NCBI RefSeq assembly: GCF_022581195.2
Contig: NC_061470.1
Location: forward strand, 7,068,001 to 7,132,000
Direction of reading: 5' to 3'
DNA length: 64,000 bases
Source: Helicoverpa zea
Taxonomy: Eukaryota > Arthropoda > Insecta > Lepidoptera > Noctuidae
The notes beneath the pieces are model-generated. The model searched no databases, was not told where the DNA came from, and worked only from the letters and a program-made list of their open reading frames with translations. Position numbers and translations under genes: made by a program. Shown in pieces: positions 41,963 through 52,073 of this stretch (positions are counted from its first letter, which is position 1; every line of letters begins with the position of its first letter).

Positions 41963-42185
41963 ACTTTTCATGTAAGGAAGCACCTCATTGAATTTAAGTA
42001 TATGGTAATATGAAAAATTAGGTCAAGTTTTGTTTAAAAAAAATTGGACTCGTCCGGGGAAAAAAATCGATTTACGCCAAATGTCCGGCGAAATTCGAAA
42101 TGGCAGCCCCACGTAGGACAAAGGGCCTCACATAAGACCTGCCGCACGTAGCCTCGCAATGGCTAGGGCCGCCGCTGAATATGGT

Positions 42186-42455
42186 GGATGTTAATAATAG
42201 GTACCAACTACACACGACAAGTTACTTTACCAGTTTTTATTCTATACAGTTGGTTTCAAGAACTATATATACGTTGATGATTTATGTACATTCCTCTTTC
42301 TATTCGTCGCCACGCGAAATGGACGATGATTTGGGACTAGTCGTCATAGTAAACATTTTTTGCCTTGCCAAGACCTACGCAATGGTACTATAATCAACAC
42401 TGTTGGACAGGGTACCAAAACGCCCATCGTCCTTATGTGCAACTTTTAAAATTCT
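42186..42455. other. 3' flank of copy 2, right part
   Basis: A 70-codon frame at 42181-42393 shows no domain. From about 42430 the sequence resumes similarity with the 3' ends of copies 1 and 3. Confidence 0.4.
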
Positions 42456-42458
42456 AAT

Positions 42459-42468
42459 AATAAATAAA
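42459..42468 (+). terminator. Polyadenylation signals, gene copy 2
   Basis: Overlapping AATAAA at 42459-42464 and 42463-42468 lie in TTCTAATAATAAATAAAAATT, followed by ATTTTTGTTATTTTTTCCCC. Context matches copies 1 and 3. The hAT cluster now separates it from the copy 2 coding exon by about 3 kb. Confidence 0.45.
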
Positions 42469-42929
42469 AATTAATACAAACATTTTTGTTATTTTTTCCC
42501 CCTCTCCTAATTAGGGTGCAACATTAAATGCGCTTGCAATGGATGGATCCAGCAATTTAAGAAGACAACCGCGGTGGTCATTTCGTCTTTTGGGTTTATA
42601 TCCTATCGCATGCACATACATACATACTCCGCGCTAAACTTTACATCGTGCATTATGCGGCCAAAAGCTTAGACCGAAGACGAAGTTATTGCGATGTGTG
42701 ACCCAGGCAGGTAGTAGTATATCACCGATATCTGTTGTCTCGTTGAATGTATACGCGGATGGTGAGATGGTGTGGCACCGAGTAAGACGTATTGCACGCA
42801 TGCAAACGAGCCGATATCTTACTTATCGAATTGTAATTACAGAGATACAGGTAGGAAGAACACTACCGTAGGTAGCGTAGGTATGTGCATATTCACACCT
42901 TCCAAAAACACTAAAAAGCCTAGAAGTTG

Positions 42930-43032
42930 AACTCGGCTGAGTAGGTACCGGCGTTTCACAAGGAGCGACTGCCTATCTGACCCCCTCAACCCAGTTACCC
43001 AGGCAATCCAATACCCCTTGGTTAGAGAACTT
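42930..43032 (+). repeat. Lepidopteran repeat, copy 4 (head missing)
   Basis: It keeps GGCTGAGTAGGTACCGG, TTTCACAAGGAGCGACTGCC, TATCTGACCCCCTCAACCC, AGTTACCCAGGCAATCC and AATACCCCTTGGTTAGA. The head found in copies 1-3 is absent. Confidence 0.75.
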
Positions 43033-43550
43033 AGAGACGGCGTAACGACTATTTTCAATAACAAAATCATAACAATTTTTCTGTAAAAAATAGTCTACTT
43101 TTTACTATGTAAACAGATATTAGTTTATCAGTTAATTACTACTACTGTAGTAACTACAGTGACCAGAAAAATATTATAAAAATGACAATTCAGACGTAAA
43201 AACCTAACTCAGTACATATTGTTACGTTAGGACAGGAGAACGAATCAGGCAGTTTAAGCAATATGTTCTAATAAAATAAATCAGACTATAGATTCCCTAA
43301 AGGACGTCATACACTAATTTTCTGCATAATTAAAATCTTTAAATTCAACAACATTCCGCTGTGTGAACGCACACGTTCTCAGCTTCATACTAATACAACT
43401 CTAGTCATAAAAATCAGTATTATAAACGCATAAAATCTAATGCAAAATGCAACAAACAATCATAAGATCTAATCTCTCATGATCAACGAATCGTTTTGTG
43501 TTGTTTTTAAAGTTTTGAACTACTTGTACACAATAATGCCGAAAAATGGT
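43033..43550. other. Intergenic, nothing recognised
   Basis: AT-rich spacer between copy 2 remains and the transposon fragments before copy 3. No feature supported. Confidence 0.4.
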
Positions 43551-43554
43551 GCTT

Positions 43555-43765
43555 CGTTAAATGAAAAGTGTCCCCGGACACATCTTCAAACACCGCCCGA
43601 ACGACTCCCCGATGGGCTCCAAACGAGGACAAATCCGGGGAAACCCGGACGGATGGCAGCAGAAGGAGAATCCCTAATTGCACATAACTTTTTATTTCAA
43701 GGCAAGTACTTAGAGTAACCTAAGCAGTCCTGGGTTAGCCCAGCAAACTAAGCATAGGCACCAGG
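43555..43765 (-). mobile_element. hAT fragments: one end of the GGGCTGCCAT family plus internal hAT sequence
   Basis: Read on the minus strand, 43660 to 43560 has TGCTGCCATCCGTCCGGG, CCCCGGATTTGTCCTCGT and GTGTCCGGGGACAC, matching the left end of the middle hAT (41165-41275). Directly beyond it, 43676-43765 matches 4886-4985 of the first hAT (CACATAACTTTTTATTT, TTAGAGTAACCTAAG, AGTCCTGGGTTA, GCAAACTAAGCA). The pieces are from two families and no complete element is present. Confidence 0.65.
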
Positions 43766-43978
43766 CGACCGAAAAAAACCAGCTCTCGAACGTCGTTTGT
43801 AATTGGAGCTAAAACTCTGCTTTTTTTTAATTATATCGAAGGCTAGATGATATTTTCCGAGTACCTATTGAATGAATTTGATATCAAATTTTTATTAAAA
43901 AATCGTCGACATTTACGTTATTTTGTATTATTAAAGTAACGTTTCCATCCATTCATGATTAGACGTTACTTAGCTAAA

Positions 43979-44095
43979 GGGCTTATTACACTTGACTAAA
44001 TTCAGACAAATGTAATCGCATTTAGGAAGGTAGGTTTCATTAAATCATTTAGAAACTTAATTAGACGACTGAATTTAGTCAAGTGTAATAAGCCC
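43979..44095. mobile_element. Short MITE with 27-bp perfect inverted repeats
   Basis: The 27-bp arm begins GGGCTTATTACACTTGACTA at 43979-44005 and is perfectly inverted at 44069-44095. The 63-bp loop is AT-rich. I see no clear target duplication. It lies directly upstream of the promoter region of gene copy 3. Confidence 0.7.
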
Positions 44096-44099
44096 AGTG

Positions 44100-44530
44100 T
44101 GCAGTCTTCAGACAAAAAAAATGTTAGCGAAAGTCACTTGTCTCATGTCTGTCATCTGTCAGTCGGACAGAAAGAGATGGAGTGAATATTATGACAATTC
44201 ACAATATGTACAAATTCGATGTACTTAATTGAACTGTATTGTATTAAGTTACAGCTTTGAACAATAATGATTTGCGGATCATGTTGTTTTTGAACTCAAT
44301 TTTTTTATTTCTCTCTATGAACATCGGCAGATTATGAAAGCAAAGTACCGAACAATCAAAGCTTTTATTCCCTAAAAACAAAAGTGTGAACAGTTGCTAG
44401 CCGGCTTTGACTTGTTCTGAGTCATAATATTAATTGTGATGACTTCATATCAGATAATTGCACCATTCCATGAAATGTTTGTTGTACTGTATTGATTTAT
44501 TGAAGCTGCTGTCTACTTTAGGGCTCAGTG
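44100..44530 (+). promoter_or_regulatory. Promoter region of gene copy 3 (duplicate of 25.9-26.2 kb)
   Basis: It aligns by eye over about 400 bp with the region upstream of the copy 1 donor: TGTCTGTCATCTGTCAGTCG, GATTTGCGGATCATGTTG, TCTCTCTATGAAC, GAACAGTTGCTAGCCGGC, TTGTTCTGAGTCATAATAT, TGATGACTTCATATCAGA. An initiator-like TCAGTG is at 44525-44530. No TATA box at a convincing distance was seen. Confidence 0.55.
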
Positions 44531-44572
44531 CAGTGCGACAATTGAGGAACGCATCACATCTGACGAGTAGTC
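44475..44572 (+). other. Non-coding exon 1 of gene copy 3 (5' boundary uncertain)
   Basis: It ends at 44572 with donor TAGTC|GTAAGT. GAAGCTGCTGTCTAC, AGGGCTCAGTGCAGTGCG and GGAACGCATCAC match the copy 1 exon. It would splice to the acceptor at 46324. Confidence 0.55.
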
Positions 44573-46324
44573 GTAAGTTTTTATCTATTTACCAGTGCCT
44601 ACCTAAAATTTATCGAATTGAAAATATTATTTAGCGTGTACCACTGTTGTTGTATCTACTTGAGACATCTTGTACCTACTTTGTTTTTATTTAAACAAAG
44701 GTTATGGTTGTTTTGCATCCGCATCAGGCGGCCCAAGTGTATACCAAATATGACTGACCAGTTTCATTTTAAGATTAAACAACATACATGTAGGTACATT
44801 AATTGAATATTGAATACACGAAATTATATAAACTGTATAAAAATGAAATAGTGTAGCAAGGGGTCTCTTAAATATGCTGATTGTCACTACATTAGGAGGT
44901 TGCTACTCTGACTTTTGTTTATTTAGTAATAATATAGCCAAATGGTTTCTTTTATGATACGTGGGACATAGAGGGGCGGCATGTCATTCCATATCTTAGT
45001 AGCCGAGTAATATTATAACAAGATGAAAAGTGTGGCCAGTTGTTATAAAATAAGTAGGTAATTACAATGAAACTGTAGATTGCTGACTTTTTTCAAATAA
45101 AATATTAGTAATGAAATAGGTATTTTTAATTATATGCAGCATTGGTACCTACATAACAATTTATCTAATGTGAAGATGGGCCATAAAAAAATAATTCTTT
45201 CAACAGAAATACATTGACCTCCATTACTCTAAAATATAATACTTGAATAAGCGTGATCGCAGGAAAGACAAATTAGTAAACACTTCCCAAAAGTACTTAA
45301 TTGTGTTGCAGCTGTATAGGTACCTACCTGTACTAAATAATGTTGTTTACCTACTTACTACTTTGAAAATATAACATACTAAAAATCTTATAAAAGCGTT
45401 TTGATCCAGTCCAGAGAGATAATGACAAGAATAAGTTATTTATAAGCTTATATAGATTACAGTTATTATTGTTTTGTATTATTTATCATAAAAACCCATA
45501 GTAGCAGACACAAGGCAAAAAACCATTGTCTGATGTCATCCATGACCAATGTGGTGTTCAGAGCAAAGTGGATACCTACACAATATTATTGCTATAGTTA
45601 TAGAGTTGTTCCGGTGCTGGAATTTAAAAATATAGTAATCCAATATGAAATATTTTCTGTCATTTTACTTTCTTATGCTATAAAGCACAGTAGTTTTGTT
45701 CTTTTGCATGCTCTTGGGTTATAGAAGCCAGCATGCTTACAAAACTTTGAAACTTATTAAATTGTGGGTTTTAAGGCACCTCAGTGCAAGACCCGTAGCT
45801 GTTGCTGCTCTTGGTATATGTCTCATCAAAGTCAATATTACCTATTGTCGTAAAGCCTTGGCAACATTATTTTAGTAATATTAAATGCCATGTTCGAGGT
45901 AGGTTCTAAACAATTACATTATCTTGTATTGTGTTATTGTTTTAGCCTTGGTTTTACACATAATTAGCAATCTATTTCATCATGAAGGGTACTTACGCCC
46001 CCTTATCAGCGCATAGCTCGATAATATTTTAGAGTGGGTATTATTATCACATCATCAATCAATCAAATCAACTTAGGTACATATTTGCAATAAGTGTAAG
46101 CACAATAGGTCTTAACATAAGAAATTATTATTAGTTACAATCTAGCAAAATTAAACCATAAAACCTAGTAGGTATACCTAGGTTCATTCCACAAACATAA
46201 TCTAAAACCAACTATTTTCTACCAACATCCCATAAATAACAAATGAATTAATGTACATATTCAAAGACCCGCTGTTAAGCACCTACATAATAATTATTGT
46301 AATGGTATGTTATTTAAATTCCAG
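44573..46324 (+). other. Intron 1 of gene copy 3
   Basis: 1752 bp from GTAAGT to TTTAAATTCCAG. It has no transposon insertions that I recognise and may approximate the ancestral intron. Patches match the copy 1 intron, and the last 330 bp match the stretch upstream of copy 2. Confidence 0.55.
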
Positions 46325-46333
46325 CTACTCACA

Positions 46334-49300
46334 ATGCCGCCGTTGACGCTAAACGGAGATACTCTCGGGGAAAAGCACAAACATTTCAACAAACTTGTGC
46401 AAGAAGCTATTGCTAATAAACAATATGAACCACGTAACATTAGTGATGAAGATAGCGATATAGACAACCTTCTAAAAATAAACATAGCCGCCAAAACCAG
46501 AAATGTTGACTACATCATCCAAGTTATAAAATCCAACGACATGCTGTACGCAGCCACAGCAATTAAGAAGTCCAGGTGGCTGGTGACAGAGGCGCAGTAC
46601 GCGCACATTATCAACCCAGAGTACCTGCACACGCAACTGTTACCTAGCATGAACACCAAGACGTTTAACAAGCTCATGCTGCTCATTAGACTACATCTGA
46701 AGGACGAGAAGCGAGTCGAAACGTTTTATGAATACCTTAAGCATACCGACGGAGCTTGCAAATGGCTGCAAAACTGTTCCATACCTTTCATAGAAAATGT
46801 TATAAAAAACGAACGACTCATACCTCTGGATCTTTTCAAACGTTTGTGCAAAAGATCTGCCCATTTTATGAAATATTATACCAGAGTGGAAGCAGACAGT
46901 GCATTTGACGTGAAACGGGAATTACTATTTTTGTTGAAATCTCATACTCTGGATATTTTAAATATATTGGAAGATAAAGTAAATGAATACTATCCCGATA
47001 TGGGGAAAAAGAAAACCAAGATTGTTATGAAAACATGTCCAGAGAGAATACTGACCAAGTTTGACAGGTATGTGAGCGCAATCGACTTATCAGTAGCAAC
47101 AAAATATTTAAATAAGAAAGATATTAAATCGTTTCTTCATAAGCAAGCTCCATATATTGTCTGCCGATTGTTTGATAAGAACATTTTGAAACTTTTCATC
47201 AATAACATGCCAGAAGAAGAGAGATTTGAGTTCGTAAAAAAAACTTTTATTGACAAGACTGAGATGTCGCTTATATTTACACAAGAAGAAAAAACTATGA
47301 TTGAATCATCTATAAATCCCTACCAGTGGTATGAGTACGCACCATTCCATGTTGCTTTACCTGAATTAGAAAAGTTGATACGTAAAGAGTCCGCGCCGCC
47401 TGAAAGATGTGCTATGCTCTCAGTTCTCATCCGATGTACAAGGCGAAACCCTCAGCATATTAAAACGCTGGTCAATTATTACGCTGAAAAACACATCAAC
47501 GAACCATTTATATTTAAACTCAAATTCGTAAATAATTTGCTTTCAGAAGTGCCTACTCACGAATTTGACGTTGAAACCTGGAACATCCTAGATAAATTGT
47601 TCCACAGTATGGAATTATATACAGAGACAGATTACGAGCTACATAACGTTCAAATGTCTCTACAGGCTATTTTATCATACAAACTTCTTCACGATGAACC
47701 AATACCAGAAATCATTAAACAAAAGATGAAACTTGTCTGGTCAAAACAGAAACAACTGAATGAAAAACAAGAAAATAAAGTGTTTGCTTATTTACTAGAG
47801 TTAGCGATGGAGAAAGTACAAATCGAAAACATTAAGAACGAATCGGAATTACTTGATAATGTCACTCAGTTGACAAATACGTTGGACTTGCTAAAAGATT
47901 GGAAAAAAGATATTAATAACTATCCAATCATTCTAGAGAAAATACATGAGCTAGTTAGCATAAAAGAGAAGAATTCATGGCCTCATTTAAATTTATCTAG
48001 TTTGTATTTAACGAATAAATCGTGGCGTAAGTCAATGTTCCAGGATTCATTGGCTCTATGTGTGAGTGAAGACACGTGCCTGAATGCTCTGAAGCACGAT
48101 CCTCAGTTACTAGAGCGTCACGACAAGGAGATAGACACGTTGCGAAGTAACGATGCCGTCTCGCTGCGGCGTCTGCTCGCCAAGCTGCGCGTCTACTGGC
48201 CGCACTCACTCGCTCAGCAGTGGATCGACGCGTACTTGCTAAATCTGAACAACACCACCGGACACAAAGCCGCCTTCAAAGGTCTCTTCTCGCTTCTTCC
48301 ACAAAAAGAAGTAGTTGAATTCGCAAAAAAGCATGTTCCACACGATTTTAAAATAAACTGGGGAGAGACTGATCAAACTGAAATCAAAATCCAGAAGAAT
48401 ATTGCGAACTACTTATATTACACCAGACCACTGATTCCTTTAGACACGGTGTTGTGTTATGCTAAGGGAGACTACTTACAATATGCTGTACCATCACTTA
48501 ATTCTATTTCGCATAATTTGAGTGCAATCGAAAGTAGTGAATATGTGTCTAAATTATTAGATGCACCGGTCTCTTTGCAAAAACATGGAATCCAGCTTGC
48601 ATTTTTAAAACTAAAAACTGACGATCTTAAAACACTGTTTTCGAACATTTGGGATCGTACAAAGAATAGTTCAATACAAGCCGTTCTCTTTAAAAACACC
48701 TTCGATAAAATGTGCAGCGTCAACAATCCAACAGACGAAACAAAACTCTGGGAGTTGTTGAGAATGTTTATTGATAAGTTAGATAAATCTGATGGAAATG
48801 GTGTCAGTCAAGACATATTTAAAAAATTAGCTAACGTGAAAAAGGTCCCCGTAAGTGTACGAGCAGAATATTATATGACAAGTTATGAGTATCTGACTTC
48901 ATTACCTGCGAGCGCTAATTGTGAATCCTATGTCAAGCAGCTTACACAGTACGCACCAGACATAATGGAGAGACTTGAGGATGATTTCGTTGTCGAAAAA
49001 TTATTGTCGTCAGCTGAAGAGAAATTTATTTCGGTTAACAGTGAATTTTTGGAAATATTCGCATGCTACGTATTGTGCGGAAAAAGTCAGGAGGGTCAGC
49101 TCAAGAGGTTCCAGACAGTTATAAATCCATTAATGAAAAAAGCTTTCCAATGCTGGGGTAACATCCATTCGAACGATTTTTACGTTAAGGACAATTTAAA
49201 AGAATTTTTAAGAAACTTGGTTTGGAATTTCTTAAAATATTTTACTTCCAATAAAATAACTGTACCCACTAGACTGTTTGCAGAAATAAGAAATATGATG

Positions 49301-49837
49301 GTAAATGAGTTACCGTTATTGGAGAACTACTTACTAATTACGAGTTGGAAATTGATTACAGAATATGTTTCTTCAATGAATGAACTCGGATTCAAGTGCG
49401 ATGTTTTTGATACAACCAAATTAGTCGATTCTGCGCGTTTTGGTAATGGGTGGATGACAGACGAAATGGAAAATCTCTGGAAAGATATTCATGTTGAAAT
49501 ATCTCCTTCATTCGGTGCAGCAGCAGTAAAGTGTCTCAAAGAAGACGTTATCCAATACAGTACAACGATACATAGTTTGTTTTCCGATGCCTTCGAGAGA
49601 GCATTCCAAATGTTATCTTTTCAAAATTATTACTTCGTTCTAGAAACACTACAGTACATGCTGAGTGATGTTGAATGTATTTCGAGTTATTTAGTCGTTT
49701 CCAAAATAATGCCAAAATATGTTGATGACGAGTTAAAACCGAAACGATCAGAAATACGCAATAAAATAAAGTCACATCCATCATTAACCGTGCAAGTGCA
49801 TTATAATAATGATTTTTGGGATATAGCAGAAGATTGA
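46334..49837 (+). CDS. Tandem-family gene, copy 3: large helical protein of unknown function
   Basis: The frame is intact: 1167 codons in one exon, start MPPLTLNGD at 46334 just after the acceptor. It is three residues longer than copy 1 because of small indels around residues 187-190, 270-278 and 313-317, all in the variable region. The central block (48000-48350) differs from copies 1 and 2 at only one position by eye. Residues 420-520 are clearly more diverged from copies 1 and 2 than those are from each other. There is no signal peptide or membrane segment, and helix-rich composition with many Lys/Glu. With its own promoter copy, non-coding exon, short intron and nearby polyadenylation signal, this is the most complete gene of the array. 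I do not recognise the family. Confidence 0.9.
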   Translation: MPPLTLNGDTLGEKHKHFNKLVQEAIANKQYEPRNISDEDSDIDNLLKINIAAKTRNVDYIIQVIKSNDMLYAATAIKKSRWLVTEAQYAHIINPEYLHTQLLPSMNTKTFNKLMLLIRLHLKDEKRVETFYEYLKHTDGACKWLQNCSIPFIENVIKNERLIPLDLFKRLCKRSAHFMKYYTRVEADSAFDVKRELLFLLKSHTLDILNILEDKVNEYYPDMGKKKTKIVMKTCPERILTKFDRYVSAIDLSVATKYLNKKDIKSFLHKQAPYIVCRLFDKNILKLFINNMPEEERFEFVKKTFIDKTEMSLIFTQEEKTMIESSINPYQWYEYAPFHVALPELEKLIRKESAPPERCAMLSVLIRCTRRNPQHIKTLVNYYAEKHINEPFIFKLKFVNNLLSEVPTHEFDVETWNILDKLFHSMELYTETDYELHNVQMSLQAILSYKLLHDEPIPEIIKQKMKLVWSKQKQLNEKQENKVFAYLLELAMEKVQIENIKNESELLDNVTQLTNTLDLLKDWKKDINNYPIILEKIHELVSIKEKNSWPHLNLSSLYLTNKSWRKSMFQDSLALCVSEDTCLNALKHDPQLLERHDKEIDTLRSNDAVSLRRLLAKLRVYWPHSLAQQWIDAYLLNLNNTTGHKAAFKGLFSLLPQKEVVEFAKKHVPHDFKINWGETDQTEIKIQKNIANYLYYTRPLIPLDTVLCYAKGDYLQYAVPSLNSISHNLSAIESSEYVSKLLDAPVSLQKHGIQLAFLKLKTDDLKTLFSNIWDRTKNSSIQAVLFKNTFDKMCSVNNPTDETKLWELLRMFIDKLDKSDGNGVSQDIFKKLANVKKVPVSVRAEYYMTSYEYLTSLPASANCESYVKQLTQYAPDIMERLEDDFVVEKLLSSAEEKFISVNSEFLEIFACYVLCGKSQEGQLKRFQTVINPLMKKAFQCWGNIHSNDFYVKDNLKEFLRNLVWNFLKYFTSNKITVPTRLFAEIRNMMVNELPLLENYLLITSWKLITEYVSSMNELGFKCDVFDTTKLVDSARFGNGWMTDEMENLWKDIHVEISPSFGAAAVKCLKEDVIQYSTTIHSLFSDAFERAFQMLSFQNYYFVLETLQYMLSDVECISSYLVVSKIMPKYVDDELKPKRSEIRNKIKSHPSLTVQVHYNNDFWDIAED

Positions 49838-50200
49838 GAAATCCAAGTAAAATAATCTACTTACTCACCCATCGGGATTCTTAGATGAATAAAAGAATGT
49901 ACAAAATATTGTGAAATCGCGTTGTAAAGACACTATCGAAGGACATTGGAAAGAGCATTGTTGTTTATCTGCTATAAACGCCCAGCACACTACCTATCGG
50001 ATTTACACTAGCACACACATTGCTACAACTAGCATTGCTTTTTGTTATTAATATTATACGACTCTTACCCATATTTTATTTATAATTTATATCAATTATG
50101 TTCATGTTTAAAATTCTAATAAAATATATACTTACAAATATTTTTGTTACCCATTTAATTTTGCTTTTTCCTTCCCCTATTCTGAATTGCGTGCTAGATT
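49838..50200 (+). other. 3' UTR and flank of gene copy 3
   Basis: This flank has no insertions: AAAATATTGTGAAATCGC, CTATCGGATTTACACTAGCA, ACTCTTACCCATAT and the conserved TTTTTGTTACCCATTTAATTT match fragments around copies 1 and 2. It is a likely complete 3' UTR of about 290 bp. Confidence 0.6.
50118..50123 (+). terminator. Polyadenylation signal, gene copy 3
   Basis: AATAAA in AAATTCTAATAAAATATATA, about 280 bp after the stop codon, in the context shared with the other two copies. Confidence 0.65.
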
Positions 50201-50579
50201 AAATATGCTTCAAATAGATCCGATTTGGATGGGGTTTTTAGGTGAAAGCTGTTGTTCCAGAGGTAGTTCTTCGACATAATATTCCATTGAAACCGGCGCA
50301 GCTGTTTTAGAGTTATTAGCTATTTCGCCAACATAGCAAAATCCAAATAACAAACGAATCGTTTTTATTTATAATTTAAATAATAAACAGGTTAAAATGT
50401 AAAAGAAATAAGAAATCACAATAATCTGTCATTAGAAAAATAATACGAGGTCTCACCGGACGACTACTACCTCTCTAGTCCGTGAAGGTGTTATACCATA
50501 GATTTGAATAGGTACATAGTATTAGTACTTTTACATCGGGGTACTTACGTACTTCTAGTTCTACACTTACTGGGACTTA
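50201..50579. other. Intergenic, nothing recognised
   Basis: No feature supported in this stretch. Confidence 0.4.
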
Positions 50580-51125
50580 ATTCCACTAATTTTATTTAAG
50601 CGAAATACGATTGATATTCAGCTGAGATTCAATAACGACTATTACGATTTAAGCGCATGGAGCATTACGCAAATAAATATGAACTATTAAATTGTTTTAA
50701 ATTTAATAAACGTTCTTCTCCTTCTCTGTGATTCAATAATGAATCATATTGTCTGCAATTGATTTACGATTGCAGTAAGATTGTACAGCCGAATAAGTTA
50801 GTACCAGATTTCGAGATTGAATAGATATCCAATTTACACATGGTTAAATAAGGAGAATTGAGACCCTGTTCGCAGTATTAGCAATTAATTGGCTAGAACA
50901 GATTATAATTTCTGGCAATTCTTCTATTTTTACTTAAGCGACGATTGATATCCAACTGAGACTGAAATCCAATCACGACTCAATGACGATTGATTGAACC
51001 GGATATGGCATTCCGCTGTTTTTTATTTTTAATAAACGTTTTTATTATATTCTGTGATTCAATGGATTATATTTTCTGCAAATGATTTAAATCATCATCA
51101 ATGATTGTAGAGCAGACTAACCTAT
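50580..51125. repeat. Diverged tandem duplication, period about 345 bp
   Basis: 50590-50790 and 50932-51120 share, in the same order, TTTAAGCGA...ACGATTGATAT, CAACTGAGA/CAGCTGAGA, AATAAACGTT, TTCTGTGATTCAAT/TCTCTGTGATTCAAT and TCTGCAA-TGATTTA. Identity is patchy, so the duplication is old. Non-coding. Confidence 0.55.
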
Positions 51126-51522
51126 ATATATACCAATAGCAAATCAATGAAATTTCAATAGAATACGATTGGTTTTATATTAGTAGCTGAATGCCCAATA
51201 TGGTTAAAACTGCTATAGAGATTACATTATTATCCAATTGTCACATTATTACATTAGGTAGCAGAATCAGGCCCCAGCGTTGGTTAAACTATTTTCTTGG
51301 ATTAAAATTAATGATTCTACTAGAAATACTATTTTATTTTGTACTAAGAACTCATTCGTAATATTGGCGATGCAAAGATTCTAACTAGCGCCTCTAGAGT
51401 CAAAATTGTGAAGCTGTCTATTAGAACGACACTTTGACAGATATATACAATTTGTGTCAAAATACCTCGCGAAAAAGCAAAAAGATAAATGTGTCAATTT
51501 TTATAGTGACATAAATTGTATA

Positions 51523-51838
51523 TGTCGGCTCTTCGTTACCAACATCAGAAATCTCCATCGTTTACTCTAGCCGCAGACGCTTAGTTTATAATGAATAATA
51601 ATGCCAGCACTGTCTTGAGTACACTTTATAGTAAGAAATAACAATTATGGTGAAAAACAAACAATAAACTAAATTACGACGTCGAATTGAGACGATTCGC
51701 CTGGTGAGGGCGCGCGGGCCTTTTTCTTTATGTCAAAGTTCCCGCGCTGCTCCCAACTTGACGCTCCGTCAGAGTGACACTTCCTCAGCTGTCACTCTAA
51801 TCCGACGTATTCTCATATTCTCTACGGCGGCGCCGACA
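51523..51838 (-). repeat. 3' LTR of the Gypsy element
   Basis: Identical over 316 bp to 62118-62433 as read by eye. No purine-rich tract precedes it on the minus strand; the adjacent sequence reads TCAGTCTGGCCG. Confidence 0.92.
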
Positions 51839-52070
51839 CGGCCAGACTGACAATCGTCCGTCCTCGGACGTAGTAGTTTAATGGCGTCCTGGAAAGATCA
51901 AAACAGTACACGGCTAATGATCCGCTCGTCCACCCTGACGAACATAATGCCATAATGTCTACCATAATACAGAAGCAACATTTTGCCCACACAACAACTT
52001 TACACACGGCGACTTTACATACTACAACTTTACACACCATAACTTCATACACCATAACATTACACACCAC
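51839..52070. repeat. Gypsy 3' non-coding region with short ACAACTTTACACAC-type repeats
   Basis: From about 51985 to 52070 a degenerate 15-18 bp unit (ACTTTACACAC, ACAACTTTACACACC, ATAACTTCATACACC, ATAACATTACACACC) is repeated five or six times, leading into the larger tandem array. Confidence 0.6.
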
Positions 52071-52073
52071 AAC

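Larger units (their letters stand above)
41165..42111. mobile_element. Middle hAT element (GGGCTGCCAT ends)
   Basis: Ends TAGGGCTGCCAT (41165) and, reverse-complemented, TGGGGCTGCCAT (42111) are flanked by CGTAGGAC at 41157-41164 and 42112-42119. The match extends to ten bases, CACGTAGGAC, if the last two element bases are counted. Sub-terminal CCGTCCGGG and CCCCGGA words recur. A separate end of the same family is at 43560-43660. It is inserted in the outer hAT and contains another hAT. Confidence 0.75.
40237..42177 (+). mobile_element. Outer hAT element with two further hATs nested inside
   Basis: Ends CAGTGGCGGCCCTAGGG (40237) and, reverse-complemented, CAGCGGCGGCCCTAGCC (42177) are flanked by a perfect 8-bp duplication AATATGGT at 40229-40236 and 42178-42185. 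It carries the C-terminal piece of a hAT transposase (40871-41041). Another hAT-like right end (AAGACGGCCCTG, ending 40735) lies inside, so the left 500 bp may contain an older relative. It lies in the 3' flank of copy 2, separating the coding exon from the conserved polyadenylation region at 42459. Confidence 0.85.
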
